A stretch of DNA of 64,000 nucleotides from Flavobacterium psychrophilum. GTDB lineage: Bacteria; Bacteroidota; Bacteroidia; Flavobacteriales; Flavobacteriaceae. This document shows, piece by piece, positions 26,856-36,669 of the stretch. The number at the start of each line of letters is the position of its first letter. Position 1 is the first letter of the stretch. The position numbers and the translations under genes were made by a program. The stretch lies in NCBI GenBank assembly GCA_945860385.1, contig CAMAQD010000004.1, forward strand, positions 1-64,000, in the 5' to 3' direction. The notes beneath the pieces are model-generated. The model saw only the letters and a program-made list of their open reading frames with translations. It had not been told where the DNA came from and did no database searches.

Positions 26856-27404
26856 ATGAAAAAAGTAATAATAACATTTATTTGTTTGATTTTCTCGATT
26901 GTACTATTTTCTCAAAAGGTGATTACGCGTTCTGGAGAAATTAAATTTGAAGCATCAATGCCGGCTTTTGAGGAAGTTGCTGCCAGGAATAATACTGTTT
27001 CTTGTATTTTCGATACATCAACAGGTGAAATAGCTGTTTTAGCCTTGGTAAAAGCTTTTCGATTTAAAGTGCCTTTAATGGAAGAGCATTTTAATGAAAA
27101 TTATATTGAAAGTGATCAATTTCCAAAATCAACATTCAAAGGAAAAGTTGCTAATTTTGATGCTTCTAAAATAACATCTGGAAAAGCCACTTTTGATGTT
27201 GAAGGCGATTTAACTTTACACGGAGTTACCAAAAAAGTTAAAACCAAAATCACTTTTGTACAATCTGGAGAAAAATTAATTTCAACTTGCGCATTTAAAG
27301 TTAAACCTATTGATTATAACATTAAAATTCCTTCTGTTGTTAAAAGTAAAATCGCTGAAACTGTAGAAATTAATTTAAAATTTGAATTAGAGAAGAAATC
27401 TTAA
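26856..27404 (+). CDS. YceI-family periplasmic protein
   Basis: A 182-residue exported lipocalin-like protein. The signal peptide (ITFICLIFSIVLFSQ) precedes the YceI fold. Visible family features are RSGEIKFEASMP near the start, ESDQFPKSTFKGKV in the middle, and GKATFDVEGDLTLHGVTKKV followed by KVKPIDYNIKIPSV. YceI proteins bind long isoprenoid or quinone-like lipids in a barrel. In this operon it could supply quinone or scavenge lipid for the haem lipoprotein. It ends the envelope operon. Confidence 0.92.
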   Translation: MKKVIITFICLIFSIVLFSQKVITRSGEIKFEASMPAFEEVAARNNTVSCIFDTSTGEIAVLALVKAFRFKVPLMEEHFNENYIESDQFPKSTFKGKVANFDASKITSGKATFDVEGDLTLHGVTKKVKTKITFVQSGEKLISTCAFKVKPIDYNIKIPSVVKSKIAETVEINLKFELEKKS

Positions 27405-27609
27405 TTTCAATTTACTTTTACTTTTAAGTTTTTAATATTGAAATATTCTTTTAGTATTTAGCACTTTAGTTACTATATTGCAATAGAAATCAGTTAATTG
27501 TATAAATTTATTCGTTTTTTCAATATTACTTTATAGACTTTGTAAATGTAATATGGACTGTTAAAGATTGAACTTTTATTGTTAAATTTATACTACAAAA
27601 TTTACAATT

Positions 27610-28095
27610 ATGAGTTCCGATTTTAAAGTTAAAGTAAACGATACTTTTGAGTTTGATTTCACTAAGGAAAACACCTCAAAAGTAGATGCTGTGAGTGTCG
27701 AAAAAAACAAGTTTCACATTCTACAAAAAAACCTTCCGTACAAAGCTGAAATTATTTTTTCAGACTTCAATCAAAAAAAATACACCCTCAAAGTCAATAA
27801 CAACATTTATAAGGTTGCTATTTCAAATCCGTTGGATATCCTCATAAAAGAATTGGGTTTTGGGGTCGGAGTTTCCAAAGTTATTAATAAACTCAAAGCG
27901 CCAATGCCCGGATTAATCTTAGAAATTAATGTTGAAGTGGGTCAGACTGTCCATGAAAACGATAATTTACTAATTCTCACTGCAATGAAAATGGAAAATA
28001 GTTTGCTTTCGCCACGCGATGGTATAATCAAATCGATTGCTATAAATGTTGGGGATTCAGTGATTAAAGGCGATCTGTTAATTGAATTTGAATAG
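27610..28095 (+). CDS. Biotin carboxyl carrier subunit of an acyl-CoA carboxylase
   Basis: A 161-residue carrier protein. Residues about 90-161 are the biotinyl domain: the lysine that receives biotin is in AMKMEN, flanked by KLKAPMPGLILEINVEVGQT and INVGDSVIKGDLLIEFE. The N-terminal part is a less conserved strand-rich region. Together with the next two genes it makes a biotin-dependent acyl-CoA carboxylase, probably for propionyl-CoA or a similar short acyl-CoA. The gap to the next gene is 94 bases. It is unlike AccB in lacking the Pro/Ala-rich thumb region. Confidence 0.92.
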   Translation: MSSDFKVKVNDTFEFDFTKENTSKVDAVSVEKNKFHILQKNLPYKAEIIFSDFNQKKYTLKVNNNIYKVAISNPLDILIKELGFGVGVSKVINKLKAPMPGLILEINVEVGQTVHENDNLLILTAMKMENSLLSPRDGIIKSIAINVGDSVIKGDLLIEFE

Positions 28096-28189
28096 ATTAT
28101 ATACTGAGCATAACCAACAAGGTGTCTTAAGCACCAATGGTTGATATGCGAATTAGATTTGACCAATAAAAAACAATAAATATCAACAA

Positions 28190-29629
28190 ATGAAAAAGAT
28201 ACTTGTTGCCAATAGAGGAGAAATCGCCATCAGAGTGATGAAAACTGCTCAAAAAATGGGGATAAAAACCGTCGCTGTTTATTCAACAGCCGATAGAAAT
28301 TCACCTCACGTAAAATATGCCGATGAAGCCGTTTGGATTGGGGAATCACCTTCTAATAAATCGTATTTGTTAGGAAGTAAAATAATAGAAGTAGCCAAAG
28401 CTTTAAACGTAGATGCAATTCATCCAGGTTATGGTTTTTTAAGTGAAAATGCCGAATTTGCCTCAGCAGTAGAAATAAGTGGTCTCATTTTTATTGGTCC
28501 AAAACCCAAAGCCATTGAAATAATGGGAAGTAAACTAGCCGCCAAAGAAGCAGTTTTAAAGTATAATATTCCAATGGTTCCCGGCGTAGATCACGCCATT
28601 ATTGATATTGAAGAAGCTAAAGAAACTGCTAAATCAATTGGTTTCCCCATTTTGATTAAAGCCTCGGCTGGAGGTGGAGGAAAAGGAATGCGTGTGGTTG
28701 AAAAAGAAATAGATTTCGAATCTCAAATGAATCGGGCCATCAGCGAAGCTTTAGCGGCTTTTGGAGATGGCTCTGTTTTTATTGAAAAATATGTTGCTTC
28801 TTCGAGACATATCGAAATTCAAATCATGGCCGATAGTCACGGCAATGTATTGTATTTTTTTGAACGAGAATGTAGCATTCAGCGTCGTCATCAAAAAGTG
28901 ATTGAAGAAGCACCATCCTCAGTTTTGACTCCTGAAATTCGAAAAAAAATGGGTGAAGCAGCCGTGCTTGTTGCCAAATCTTGTGATTATCTGGGAGCTG
29001 GAACGGTTGAATTTTTATACGATGAAAACGATAATTTTTATTTTCTTGAAATGAATACCCGTTTGCAAGTCGAACATCCGGTTACTGAATTAATTGCAGG
29101 TGTTGACCTGGTCGAATTACAAATCAGAGTGGCTCGTGGAGAAGCGTTAGCAATAAAACAAGAAGATTTGAAAATTAAAGGTCACGCTCTTGAATTGCGA
29201 GTGTATGCGGAAGATTGTATGAATAACTTTTTGCCCAGTGTTGGATGTTTAGACGTATATAAGTTGCCAGTTGGCGAAGGGATTCGTGTAGACAACGGAT
29301 TCGAACAAGGAATGGATGTTCCGATTTATTATGATCCAATGTTGTCTAAATTGATAACTTATGGAAAATCAAGAGAGGAAGCCATCGAAATTATGCTCAA
29401 AGCCATCGATAAATATAATATAGACGGAGTAGAAACAACTTTGCCTTTTGGTAAATTTGTTTTCGAACATGAAGCTTTCCGTTCAGGAAAATTTGATACC
29501 AATTTTGTAAAAAAATATTATTCACCCGAAGTGATTGTGGATCAAAAAGCCAAAGAAGCTGAAATAGCCGCATTGATAGCTTTGAAACAATATTTTGAAG
29601 ATCAAAAAGTTTTACGTTTACCAAATTAA
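28190..29629 (+). CDS. Biotin carboxylase subunit of an acyl-CoA carboxylase
   Basis: A 479-residue ATP-grasp enzyme that carboxylates biotin on the carrier protein using bicarbonate and ATP. The biotin carboxylase hallmarks are ILVANRGEIAIRVMK, the glycine-rich ATP loop GGGGKGMRVV, ERECSIQRRHQKVIEEAPS and FLEMNTRLQVEHPVTE. The length is normal for the stand-alone subunit. It is separated by six bases from the carboxyltransferase gene. With the carrier and beta subunits it forms a three-gene acyl-CoA carboxylase rather than the AccABCD type. Confidence 0.95.
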   Translation: MKKILVANRGEIAIRVMKTAQKMGIKTVAVYSTADRNSPHVKYADEAVWIGESPSNKSYLLGSKIIEVAKALNVDAIHPGYGFLSENAEFASAVEISGLIFIGPKPKAIEIMGSKLAAKEAVLKYNIPMVPGVDHAIIDIEEAKETAKSIGFPILIKASAGGGGKGMRVVEKEIDFESQMNRAISEALAAFGDGSVFIEKYVASSRHIEIQIMADSHGNVLYFFERECSIQRRHQKVIEEAPSSVLTPEIRKKMGEAAVLVAKSCDYLGAGTVEFLYDENDNFYFLEMNTRLQVEHPVTELIAGVDLVELQIRVARGEALAIKQEDLKIKGHALELRVYAEDCMNNFLPSVGCLDVYKLPVGEGIRVDNGFEQGMDVPIYYDPMLSKLITYGKSREEAIEIMLKAIDKYNIDGVETTLPFGKFVFEHEAFRSGKFDTNFVKKYYSPEVIVDQKAKEAEIAALIALKQYFEDQKVLRLPN

Positions 29630-29635
29630 GAAATC

Positions 29636-31177
29636 ATGGAAAACAAACTACAGGAATTAAATGATAAAATTGCTCTCGCATCTTTGGGTGGAGGTTTGAA
29701 ACGTATTCAAAAACAACATGAAAAGAAAAGATTATCGGCAAGAGAACGCGTAGATTATTTGATGGATGAAGGCTCTTTTGAAGAAATTGGAATGTTGGTT
29801 ACTCATAGAACTTCCGATTTTGGGATGGACAAAGAAATTTATTATGGTGATGGAGTTATTACAGGATATGGAACTATAAACGGTAGATTGGTTTATATTT
29901 TTGCTCAAGATTTTACTGTTTTTGGAGGTTCTTTGTCAGAAACTCACGCGGAAAAAATTTGTAAAGTAATGGAAATGGCCGTTAAAATGGGTGCGCCAAT
30001 GATTGGTTTGAATGATTCCGGTGGAGCTAGAATTCAAGAAGGAGTGCGTTCGCTAGGTGGTTATGCCGATATTTTTTACAGAAATGTACAAGCTAGTGGT
30101 GTGATTCCACAAATTTCGGCTATTATGGGGCCTTGTGCAGGTGGAGCCGTGTATTCTCCTGCTATGACAGATTTTACGATGATGGTCGAAGGATCTAGTT
30201 ATATGTTTGTCACAGGACCAAATGTGGTCAAAGCGGTAACAAACGAAACGGTAACTTCAGAAGAATTGGGCGGTGCAATGGCGCATTCAACCAAGTCAGG
30301 TGTTGCTCACATTGTTTCTGGAAATGACCAAGAATGTTTAGACGATTTAAAACGATTGTTGAGTTATTTGCCTCAAAGTAATAAAGAAACTCCGGCGAAG
30401 TTGCCTTATATTTTACACGATGAAATAAGAATGAAATTGGCTAGTGTAATTCCTGAAAGTACGAACAAGCCTTATGATATGCACGAAGTCATTTTTGGAA
30501 TTATTGATGAGGATTCGTTTTATGAAATCCATAAAAATTATGCCGAAAATATTATCGTTGGTTTTGCCAGGCTAGCAGGAAGAAGCGTGGGTATTATTGC
30601 CAATCAACCGCTATTTTTGGCGGGTGTTTTAGGTGTTAAAAGTTCCAAAAAAGCAGCTCGATTTACCCGTTTTTGTGATTGTTTTAATATTCCATTAATT
30701 GTGTTAGTGGATGTACCTGGATTTTTGCCCGGAACGGATCAGGAGTGGGAAGGAATTATAATTCATGGAGCAAAATTATTGTATGCTTTAAGCGAAGCAA
30801 CCGTGCCGAGAGTGACCGTGATTACTCGAAAAGCTTATGGTGGAGCTTATGATGTAATGAATTCAAAACACATTGGTGCAGATATGAATTTTGCCTGGCC
30901 AACTGCCGAAATTGCTGTAATGGGAGCAAAAGGTGCCTCGGAAATTATATTCAAAAAAGAGATTAGCGATTCGGAAAATCCCGAGGCAAAACTTTTGGAA
31001 AAAGAAACTGAATATGCTGATTTATTTGCCAATCCCTACATTGCAGCCCAACGAGGTTTTATCGATGAGGTGATTTTGCCTCAAGATACAAGGCGCAAAT
31101 TGATTAAAGCATTTAGTATGCTCGAAAATAAAGTGAGTGTCGCACCTAACAGAAAACACGGAAATATTCCTTTATAA
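29636..31177 (+). CDS. Acyl-CoA carboxylase beta (carboxyltransferase) subunit
   Basis: A 513-residue carboxyltransferase of the propionyl-CoA carboxylase type, with both halves of the crotonase fold in one chain. [20 protein letters not shown] is at the start, then [48 protein letters not shown] and, in the second half, [13 protein letters not shown] and [13 protein letters not shown]. It moves carboxyl from biotin to an acyl-CoA, probably propionyl-CoA giving methylmalonyl-CoA. That would feed short-chain acyl-CoA metabolism, but no methylmalonyl-CoA epimerase or mutase is beside it. Confidence 0.95.
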   Translation: MENKLQELNDKIALASLGGGLKRIQKQHEKKRLSARERVDYLMDEGSFEEIGMLVTHRTSDFGMDKEIYYGDGVITGYGTINGRLVYIFAQDFTVFGGSLSETHAEKICKVMEMAVKMGAPMIGLNDSGGARIQEGVRSLGGYADIFYRNVQASGVIPQISAIMGPCAGGAVYSPAMTDFTMMVEGSSYMFVTGPNVVKAVTNETVTSEELGGAMAHSTKSGVAHIVSGNDQECLDDLKRLLSYLPQSNKETPAKLPYILHDEIRMKLASVIPESTNKPYDMHEVIFGIIDEDSFYEIHKNYAENIIVGFARLAGRSVGIIANQPLFLAGVLGVKSSKKAARFTRFCDCFNIPLIVLVDVPGFLPGTDQEWEGIIIHGAKLLYALSEATVPRVTVITRKAYGGAYDVMNSKHIGADMNFAWPTAEIAVMGAKGASEIIFKKEISDSENPEAKLLEKETEYADLFANPYIAAQRGFIDEVILPQDTRRKLIKAFSMLENKVSVAPNRKHGNIPL

Positions 31178-31250
31178 TTATTGAATAGTAGTATTAGCAA
31201 AATCATCATTTTTTTGTTTAATTTTGATTACTAAACAAAAAGATTGGAAG

Positions 31251-32849
31251 ATGAAACGATATTACATAGTTTTTCTGATTGTAACCTTTGGATTCGCATT
31301 TGGGAATGTTTCCTGCAATTCAAAAAAAGAAAGTACAGGTGGAATTGTAGCTGAAAATCGGCTTCAAAATTTTATTTATTACAGTAATATCTTGATTGAC
31401 AGCGCTACAATAAACTCATTTTACAAGACCTATCCAGATTTGAAAAAGTACCAAGGAAGTACCTTTTCATTATATCAAAAACATAATTTCAATCAGGTTT
31501 GGTATGATAAAAAAGGAATTGTAGAATTTGGACATTCATTATATGCCAAATATTCTAATATTGAAAACGAAGGTCTTAAAGCTGTTTTTCCATATCAAAA
31601 TAAATTAGAAGGAATTTTTGATAATGATATTGAAAACACTCTTAGTCAAGATGATTCGGAATTGATGATAACTAATCTATACTTTTTTTATGCAGATAAA
31701 GTATATAATGGTTTAGATGCTAAAGTTTCTACTGAAATGGGTTGGTTATTGCCACGCAAGCAAATTTCCTATGTTAGTTTGTTGGATTCTGTTATAGCCA
31801 AGTCAAAAACATCGGTTGAAGAAAATAAATTAATGATTGACCAATATTATAAACTTCGAAAAAGTTTAGCGCAATATCGGGAAATTGAAAAAAATGGAGG
31901 TTGGAATCCGATAGAATTAGATGCTAAATTAATATCCTACAAACCTGGAGACAGCGCCAAGGCGATCGGTCAAATAAGGGAACGATTGTTTGTTACAGGT
32001 GATTTAAAGAATAATAATAAGAGCATTTTGTATGATAATGAACTCGTTGAAGCGGTGAATCAATATCAACTTCGAAATGGTTTTAAAAGCGATAAATTGA
32101 TATTTCCAAAGCATATAATGCAAATGAATCATCCTATTGGAGAACGTATCAAACAAATTATAGTCAACATGGAACGTTGCCGTTGGATATCTCCAGAAAT
32201 TGTAAATGCTCAAGAATATATTCTTGTAAATATTCCTTCTTACAATCTTACCTTTGTTCGTGATGGTAAAGTAGTTTTAAAATCACCAGTAGTAGTTGGT
32301 AAAACAATGAATAAAACAGTTATTTTTAGTAGCAAAATGAGTTATATTGTTTTTAGTCCTTATTGGAATATTCCTCCAAGCATTATTAAAAAAGAGATTA
32401 AACCCAGTATGGCTAAAAATAAAAATTATCTGGCTCAGCACAATATGGAATGGAATAATGGGAATGTGCGGCAAAAACCAGGAAAAAACAATTCATTGGG
32501 CTTGGTAAAGTTTATCTTTCCAAATTCAAATAATATTTATTTACACGATACACCTTCTAAAAGTTTATTCGAAAATGAGACCCGAGCTTATAGTCACGGA
32601 TGTATTAGAGTAGGTAAAGCAAGAGATTTAGCTATTAGTATTTTACAAGAAGATAAAAATTGGACCCCAGAAAAAATTGATGCAGCAATGAATTCAGGTC
32701 GAGAAAATACTTATGTTTTAAAAAATAAAATACCCGTTTATATCGGTTATTTCACTGCTTGGGTAAATAGCGAAGGGGAACTTAACTTTTTTCAGGACAT
32801 ATACGACAGAGACGAACGATTGGCGAAATTAATTTTCAGCGAAAATTAG
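31251..32849 (+). CDS. L,D-transpeptidase (YkuD domain) lipoprotein
   Basis: A 532-residue cell-wall enzyme. I start at the ATG at 31251 (MKRYYIVFLIVT); the signal peptide ends in FGNVSC, a lipobox. The middle part contains a peptidoglycan-binding-like segment (IGQIRERLFVTGDL, LVEAVNQYQLRNGF). The catalytic YkuD region near residues 340-460 has VVGKTMNKT and the nucleophile in YSHGCIRVG (Cys451). L,D-transpeptidases make 3-3 peptidoglycan crosslinks or attach proteins to the wall. The size and plan match the long YcbB-like type. It is probably monocistronic. Confidence 0.92.
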   Translation: MKRYYIVFLIVTFGFAFGNVSCNSKKESTGGIVAENRLQNFIYYSNILIDSATINSFYKTYPDLKKYQGSTFSLYQKHNFNQVWYDKKGIVEFGHSLYAKYSNIENEGLKAVFPYQNKLEGIFDNDIENTLSQDDSELMITNLYFFYADKVYNGLDAKVSTEMGWLLPRKQISYVSLLDSVIAKSKTSVEENKLMIDQYYKLRKSLAQYREIEKNGGWNPIELDAKLISYKPGDSAKAIGQIRERLFVTGDLKNNNKSILYDNELVEAVNQYQLRNGFKSDKLIFPKHIMQMNHPIGERIKQIIVNMERCRWISPEIVNAQEYILVNIPSYNLTFVRDGKVVLKSPVVVGKTMNKTVIFSSKMSYIVFSPYWNIPPSIIKKEIKPSMAKNKNYLAQHNMEWNNGNVRQKPGKNNSLGLVKFIFPNSNNIYLHDTPSKSLFENETRAYSHGCIRVGKARDLAISILQEDKNWTPEKIDAAMNSGRENTYVLKNKIPVYIGYFTAWVNSEGELNFFQDIYDRDERLAKLIFSEN

Positions 32850-32861
32850 ATAAGTTAAATG

Positions 32862-33542
32862 TTATTTTTTCGATTTATTTATATTTTCTATCAAAGCGCT
32901 TCGAATATCTTTACTGAAAGGACTTTCTAAATCAATCATTCTTTCGGGATGCCATTGTACCGCAATTAGAAATTGTTCATCAGGATTTGCAGCTTCTATA
33001 ACTTCAATAAGACCGTCTTCACTCTGAGCTACGGCTTTTAAGCCTGATCCTAATTTGTCAATAGATTGATGATGCGCACTATTTACCTCCCCAAATTCCA
33101 GTTTTACAATCGAATAAAATTGCGAATCTTTTTTTACCTGAATTAAATGTTTTTTGTCTTCGGTTTCTTTTTTATGGATTATATTTTTGGCTTCTCCATT
33201 ATCTAAATGTAAGTTACCACCAAGGTAAACATTGATTAATTGTAACCCTCTGCAAATACCAAGAATAGGTTTTCGCTCTTGAAGTGCTATTTTTAAAATA
33301 TCCATTTCGAATAAGTCACGAGCCCGATTAAACTCTTTTGGCGCATTGGCATATTCAATTTTTTTAATTGGTTCCATATCGATACCGCCTGTAAAAACTA
33401 ATGCATCACAGTTTGATACATCTTGTACATTTTTAGTTTTATACGATAGTTCAATAATTTCAATAGTCGAATCGTTGCCTTTTATCCAAAGAGGATAATT
33501 ATCATAATTAGATTCCGAATAGGTAACTCCAATTTTTATCAT
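32862..33542 (-). CDS. Class I glutamine amidotransferase, peptidase C26 / PuuD-like
   Basis: A 226-residue enzyme of the gamma-glutamyl-gamma-aminobutyrate hydrolase group. The catalytic cysteine is in LGICRGLQLINVYLGGNLH and the histidine-glutamate pair in AVQWHPERM. LVFTGGIDMEPIKK precedes it. PuuD-type enzymes split gamma-glutamyl-GABA in putrescine breakdown; other members act on gamma-glutamyl peptides. No putrescine genes are adjacent, so the substrate is not settled. It is convergent with the L,D-transpeptidase gene, 12 bases between stop codons. Confidence 0.88.
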   Translation of the reverse strand: MIKIGVTYSESNYDNYPLWIKGNDSTIEIIELSYKTKNVQDVSNCDALVFTGGIDMEPIKKIEYANAPKEFNRARDLFEMDILKIALQERKPILGICRGLQLINVYLGGNLHLDNGEAKNIIHKKETEDKKHLIQVKKDSQFYSIVKLEFGEVNSAHHQSIDKLGSGLKAVAQSEDGLIEVIEAANPDEQFLIAVQWHPERMIDLESPFSKDIRSALIENINKSKK

Positions 33543-33650
33543 TTATTTTACAGATGTTAAATGTTATTTGAAGATGTTAAAACCAACAATTTTTTATCGT
33601 TTAAAAAAATATTTTTCTTTGTTGAATTCTAATTCATTAGGCTATATTTA

Positions 33651-33682
33651 TTGTATTTAATTATTAAATTAATTTATCTTTA
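33651..33682 (+). promoter_or_regulatory. Promoter of the hybrid histidine kinase
   Basis: TTG at 33651-33653 and TATCTTTA at 33675-33682 (seven of eight positions fit the pattern if the last base is free), 21 bases apart. A GTG at 33701 and an ATG at 33722 lie downstream; the ATG is preferred. Confidence 0.45.
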
Positions 33683-33721
33683 CGGCTTATTTAATTTTTT
33701 GTGAATTCCTTCCTCAATTCT

Positions 33722-35827
33722 ATGAAAAAATTTCGTGACTTCAATACTTACTTTAAGCTGTTAACATTGATTATTGGCACCAGTGTTTTATTTTTTTTGC
33801 TATACGTAACACTTTATGTTTATACCACTAAACAAGAAAAAAATTTATACAAAACTACTCAAAAACAATATTATAATGAAGTTTCATCAATAATTCAACT
33901 TCATTCAAAAACACCCATATCAACCATAATTGATGTTACTTTTTGGGATGAATTAAAATTTTTTACAGAATCTAAGGACAAAAAGTGGTATAATATCTAT
34001 GTCAAGAGTCAATTTGAAACTTACGAAGTTGATTATATTGGTGTTCATAATGTTGATGGTCAGTTTATTATTAAAACTTCAAATTCAAAAATTAAAACCA
34101 AAGATTTTGTTCCAAAAGAAGTAATGAAACGTTTGTATCAATCAAAGTTGATGCGGTTTTATATGAAAATTCCTGAGGGAGTTGTCGAAGTTTTTGGAGC
34201 TACAATACATCCTTCAAATGATCCTAAAAAAAACAAAACGAAACCCTCGGGTTATTTTTTTATGGCTAAACTGTTGGATCAAAGTTACTGTAATAATCTT
34301 GGCACCATTAGTAATTCAAACATCAAATTAGAGGCATTAAATAGTACTGGTACTGCTGAGGTTGATCATCTTGAAGCAATAATAAAACTAAAGGATTATA
34401 AGCAAACTGATGTGGCAAATTTAGTTTTTAAAAGATCTTTTAATTTGCATTTCAAGAATACAAAAGAAATTCTCTTTGTTTTAATTTTAGCGTCATTAAT
34501 AAACATGTTAATTTATTTTTATTTTTCAAGAAAATGGATTTATAAACCCCTGAAGATCATTACAGCTATTTTAGAAACAGGAAATGAAACTTCAATAGCT
34601 GTTTTAAAAAAACAACCCGGTGAGTTTGGCTATATTGGTAATTTATTCGAAGAGAATAATTCTCAAAGGAAGCAGTTAGAGTTTTCTAAGGAAAAGGCCG
34701 AAGAAAGCGATAGGCTTAAATCTTCTTTTTTGGCTAATTTGTCTCACGAAATTCGGACTCCAATGAATGCGATAGTTGGATTTAGTGATTTATTAAACGA
34801 CCCAAAGCTGAGCGATACATCAAAGGAAGAATATTTGAAAATTATTAAAAATTGCGGAATTAATTTAGTTTCAATTATCGAAGATTTAATAGAAATGTCT
34901 AAAATCGATTCTAAACAAATCAGTCCAAATTATAAGGGAATTGATTTAGATGTTTGTGTAAAAGATTTATATGAAACTATAAGAGTCACAATTCCCAACG
35001 AAAAAGAACTTGAACTTTTTTTTATTGAAAATGAAACAAGTTTTACAAAAAATATTCTCACTGATGAGATTAAACTGAAGCAAGTAATCGTCAATTTAAT
35101 TTCTAATGCCATTAAATATACTGAAAAGGGTCAAGTTACTTTTGGTTACAAAATCAAGGAGAAAGATAAAACTATAGAGTTTACTGTTAAGGATACTGGA
35201 TTAGGAATTGATACAGAAAATTTAAAAGTAATATTTGATAGATTCAGGAGAATTGAAGATGAATTTACCGCAGAATTAAGTGGTTTAGGTCTTGGTTTGG
35301 CCATTTCAAAGGCTTACGTCGAAATGCTTGGAGGAACAATAAGCGTAAAATCGAAAATTAGGGTTGGCTCAGAGTTTACCTTTACTATTCCATTAATTTA
35401 TGATGAATCGAGCCCAATTCCGGATCAAATCGAAACATTTAATACTGTCACCAAACCACATTATGAAACAATTTTGGTCGCTGAAGATGATAATATTAAT
35501 TTCTTGTTGATTAAGAGAATCTTAGAATTAAGAAAATTTAAAGTTTTGCGCGCTGTAAATGGTCAGGAAGCAGTAGATATGTGCAAAGGAAACTCAGATA
35601 TTCATTTGGTTTTTATGGACATTAAAATGCCGGTTTTGAATGGTTTTGAAGCATTTAAATTGATAAATTCTTTTAACCCACAACTCCCTATTATTGCGCA
35701 AACCGCTTATGCTTCGGTGGAAGATTATGAAAAAATTATGAAATTAGGTTTTACAGCTTATGTTTCTAAACCTTTGGACAAAGAAAAAATATACGAATTA
35801 ATCGATTCCATATTCAACAAGAGTTGA
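33722..35827 (+). CDS. Hybrid sensor histidine kinase / response regulator with CHASE4-like sensor
   Basis: A 701-residue membrane kinase. Start at ATG 33722 (MKKFRDFNTYFK); a GTG at 33701 is the alternative. A first transmembrane segment is near residue 20, followed by an extracytoplasmic part of about 200 residues with VTFWDELKFFTES, which resembles CHASE4, and a second transmembrane segment near 250. Then come HisKA (SHEIRTPMNAI, His342), HATPase (ISNAIKYTEKG, DTGLGI, GLGLGLAIS) and a C-terminal receiver domain (FMDIKMPVLNG, Asp633). No separate output protein is adjacent. The signal is unknown. Confidence 0.9.
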   Translation: MKKFRDFNTYFKLLTLIIGTSVLFFLLYVTLYVYTTKQEKNLYKTTQKQYYNEVSSIIQLHSKTPISTIIDVTFWDELKFFTESKDKKWYNIYVKSQFETYEVDYIGVHNVDGQFIIKTSNSKIKTKDFVPKEVMKRLYQSKLMRFYMKIPEGVVEVFGATIHPSNDPKKNKTKPSGYFFMAKLLDQSYCNNLGTISNSNIKLEALNSTGTAEVDHLEAIIKLKDYKQTDVANLVFKRSFNLHFKNTKEILFVLILASLINMLIYFYFSRKWIYKPLKIITAILETGNETSIAVLKKQPGEFGYIGNLFEENNSQRKQLEFSKEKAEESDRLKSSFLANLSHEIRTPMNAIVGFSDLLNDPKLSDTSKEEYLKIIKNCGINLVSIIEDLIEMSKIDSKQISPNYKGIDLDVCVKDLYETIRVTIPNEKELELFFIENETSFTKNILTDEIKLKQVIVNLISNAIKYTEKGQVTFGYKIKEKDKTIEFTVKDTGLGIDTENLKVIFDRFRRIEDEFTAELSGLGLGLAISKAYVEMLGGTISVKSKIRVGSEFTFTIPLIYDESSPIPDQIETFNTVTKPHYETILVAEDDNINFLLIKRILELRKFKVLRAVNGQEAVDMCKGNSDIHLVFMDIKMPVLNGFEAFKLINSFNPQLPIIAQTAYASVEDYEKIMKLGFTAYVSKPLDKEKIYELIDSIFNKS

Positions 35828-35905
35828 TTAGATTTTAAGTAAATGAAATCGGTAATTATTAAATGATTACTATGGAAAAAGCACTTCACTAATAATTTTA
35901 TAAAA

Positions 35906-35936
35906 AATGGCTGCCCTTTTAAGACAGCCATTTTTG
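35906..35936. terminator. Bidirectional terminator between hybrid kinase and carbonic anhydrase
   Basis: AATGGCTG (35906-35913) pairs with CAGCCATT (35925-35932), with an eleven-base loop, an A run before it and a T run after it. It serves both convergent genes. Confidence 0.85.
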
Positions 35937-35961
35937 TTTGCTATACGAAAGTATTTCTATA

Positions 35962-36645
35962 TTAATGTCTTAAATCTGATACTGAAAATTTAGGATTTTT
36001 ATCATCTTTAATATACATAACATCCGGATAAAAAGTAACTTTTCCCGTTTCGATATCGTGCATAGCACCTATAACTCCAATTTGCCCATTTTCGACCATT
36101 TGTTCGAGAATAAAACTACGGTCAACGATACTTTTTACATTTCGCTTCACGTTAATAGCCGAAACATTTTCAACAAACGGACCATTTTTTGAAGAGCGGT
36201 CGGTTTTGGTGGTTTTTTCTTGATACACTGCTGGCTGTATTTTGGACAATAATTCGGTAAGATTTCCCATTTCAACATGGTCGCAAGCTCCTTTTACCGC
36301 GCCACATTTGCTGTGTCCTAAAACTACAATTAGTTTAGAACCTGCAATTTTGCAAGCAAATTCCATGCTTCCTAATATGTCAGTATTGATTACATTTCCG
36401 GCAATTCTTATTGAAAAAATATCTCCTAACCCTTGGTCAAAAATTAATTCTGCCGATGTTCTGCTGTCAATACAACTTAATATTGTTGCAAATGGCCATT
36501 GCCCTTCTACGGTTTCATTGGCTTGTTGCAATAAATTGCGATTGGCCTTCAAATTTTTTACAAATCGATCATTTCCTTCTTGTAAATATTCTAATGCTGT
36601 TCTCGCCGTAATTTGTGCCTGAGATTCTTTAGTATGTGTTTTCAT
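35962..36645 (-). CDS. Beta-class carbonic anhydrase
   Basis: A 227-residue zinc enzyme that interconverts CO2 and bicarbonate. Zinc ligands are visible: the cysteine and aspartate of SCIDSRTSAELIFDQG and the histidine and cysteine of GHSKCGAVKGA. FSIRIAGNVI is the expected following strand. It lies 24 bases downstream of a SulP-type anion transporter, a common pair that suggests bicarbonate uptake and equilibration at the membrane. No signal peptide is seen, so it should be cytoplasmic. Confidence 0.95.
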   Translation of the reverse strand: MKTHTKESQAQITARTALEYLQEGNDRFVKNLKANRNLLQQANETVEGQWPFATILSCIDSRTSAELIFDQGLGDIFSIRIAGNVINTDILGSMEFACKIAGSKLIVVLGHSKCGAVKGACDHVEMGNLTELLSKIQPAVYQEKTTKTDRSSKNGPFVENVSAINVKRNVKSIVDRSFILEQMVENGQIGVIGAMHDIETGKVTFYPDVMYIKDDKNPKFSVSDLRH

Positions 36646-36669
36646 TTTTGTTGGAGCTTAATTATTGTT

